This document shows, piece by piece, positions 63,959 to 64,000 of a stretch of DNA of 64,000 bases. The DNA is from Roseibium sediminicola. Lineage in GTDB: Bacteria > Pseudomonadota > Alphaproteobacteria > Rhizobiales > Stappiaceae. A program made the translations under genes and the position numbers. The DNA is taken from contig NZ_JALNMJ010000010.1 in the NCBI RefSeq assembly GCF_023156505.1, positions 161,362 through 225,361 of the forward strand, given 5' to 3'. Positions within the stretch are counted from its first letter, which is position 1; every line of letters starts with the position of its first letter. Below the pieces are notes generated by a model. It was not told the origin of the DNA and ran no database searches. It saw only the letters and a program-made list of their open reading frames with translations.

Positions 63959-64000
63959 TCTTTGAAACAAAATCTCTCCGGTAAACCCGGGGCAGTTCAG

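Larger units (their letters stand above)
62677..63999. mobile_element. complete IS3-family insertion sequence
   Basis: 26-bp terminal inverted repeats with one mismatch: left starts TGAACCGCCCCGGGTTTACC (62677-62702), right ends GGTAAACCCGGGGCAGTTCA (63974-63999). The 1,323-bp element holds two overlapping frames with intact catalytic residues. The target duplication cannot be checked because the window ends one base later. Inserted 30 bases after the diguanylate cyclase stop. Confidence 0.92.

Overview
The window looks like a chromosomal segment of a GC-rich alphaproteobacterium. A marine Hyphomicrobiales member of the Stappiaceae (Roseibium/Labrenzia type) fits best. This is inference from gene content: BA14K-like proteins, fused carnitine dehydrogenase/thioesterase, AruHI, tetrameric sarcosine oxidase, Na+-NQR, and dispersed GTCATCCTGAGGAG palindromes. 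I saw no rRNA, tRNA or CRISPR array.

Layout. 1-4.9 kb: the N-terminal part of a very large repeat-rich autotransporter on the minus strand, running off the left edge. 5.4-9.2 kb: three tandem phage-tail-collar proteins, a beta-propeller-like protein and a GNAT acetyltransferase, facing a small DUF6916-like gene. 9.35-12.4 kb: a small phage-like module governed by an S24 (CI/LexA-type) repressor, with matching operator palindromes on both sides of the repressor gene and an Rmf/CrpP-like ribosome-binding-type peptide. 12.4-20.5 kb: GlxA-type regulator plus a six-gene operon for gamma-butyrobetaine, crotonobetaine and carnitine catabolism to glycine betaine. 20.5-29.3 kb: CBS protein, NqrM, ApbE and nqrABCDEF (Na+-pumping NADH:quinone oxidoreductase with its two maturation factors), followed by a MITE-like element and a terminator. 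29.4-32.3 kb: secreted NodB-like protein and two BA14K-like proteins. 32.7-36.8 kb: a CRP-like regulator, a FecR-domain protein and a CHASE2 adenylate/guanylate cyclase, then a hidden 72-residue GDCCVxC-type gene with an in-frame UGA (candidate selenoprotein) and a cytochrome b561. 36.9-47.2 kb: SDR, arginine transaminase/decarboxylase pair (AruH/AruI) with a TetR regulator, polar amino-acid ABC transporter, M20 amidohydrolase and flavin amine oxidase. 47.8-51.7 kb: broken chemoreceptor-like gene, EamA transporter, Lrp regulator, PhzF protein. 52.1-57.5 kb: a second MITE directly upstream of soxBDAG. 57.6-59.5 kb: gene remnants (RTX-type tail, IS256 transposase tail) around one hypothetical protein. 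59.5-64 kb: lower-GC segment with a periplasmic binding protein, a diguanylate cyclase and a complete IS3-family element at the right end.

How it fits together. Carnitine and gamma-butyrobetaine are converted to betaine by the 13.4-20.5 kb operon. Demethylation of betaine elsewhere gives sarcosine, which soxBDAG oxidises to glycine. The Aru pair plus transporter and amidohydrolase would import and open an arginine-like or N-acylated amino acid. Nqr supplies Na+-motive force. The most novel items are the UGA-containing gene at 35855-36073 (minus), which ordinary gene calling misses; the tail-collar cluster with a perfect hairpin at its first ribosome-binding site; and the repressor-controlled Rmf-like module.
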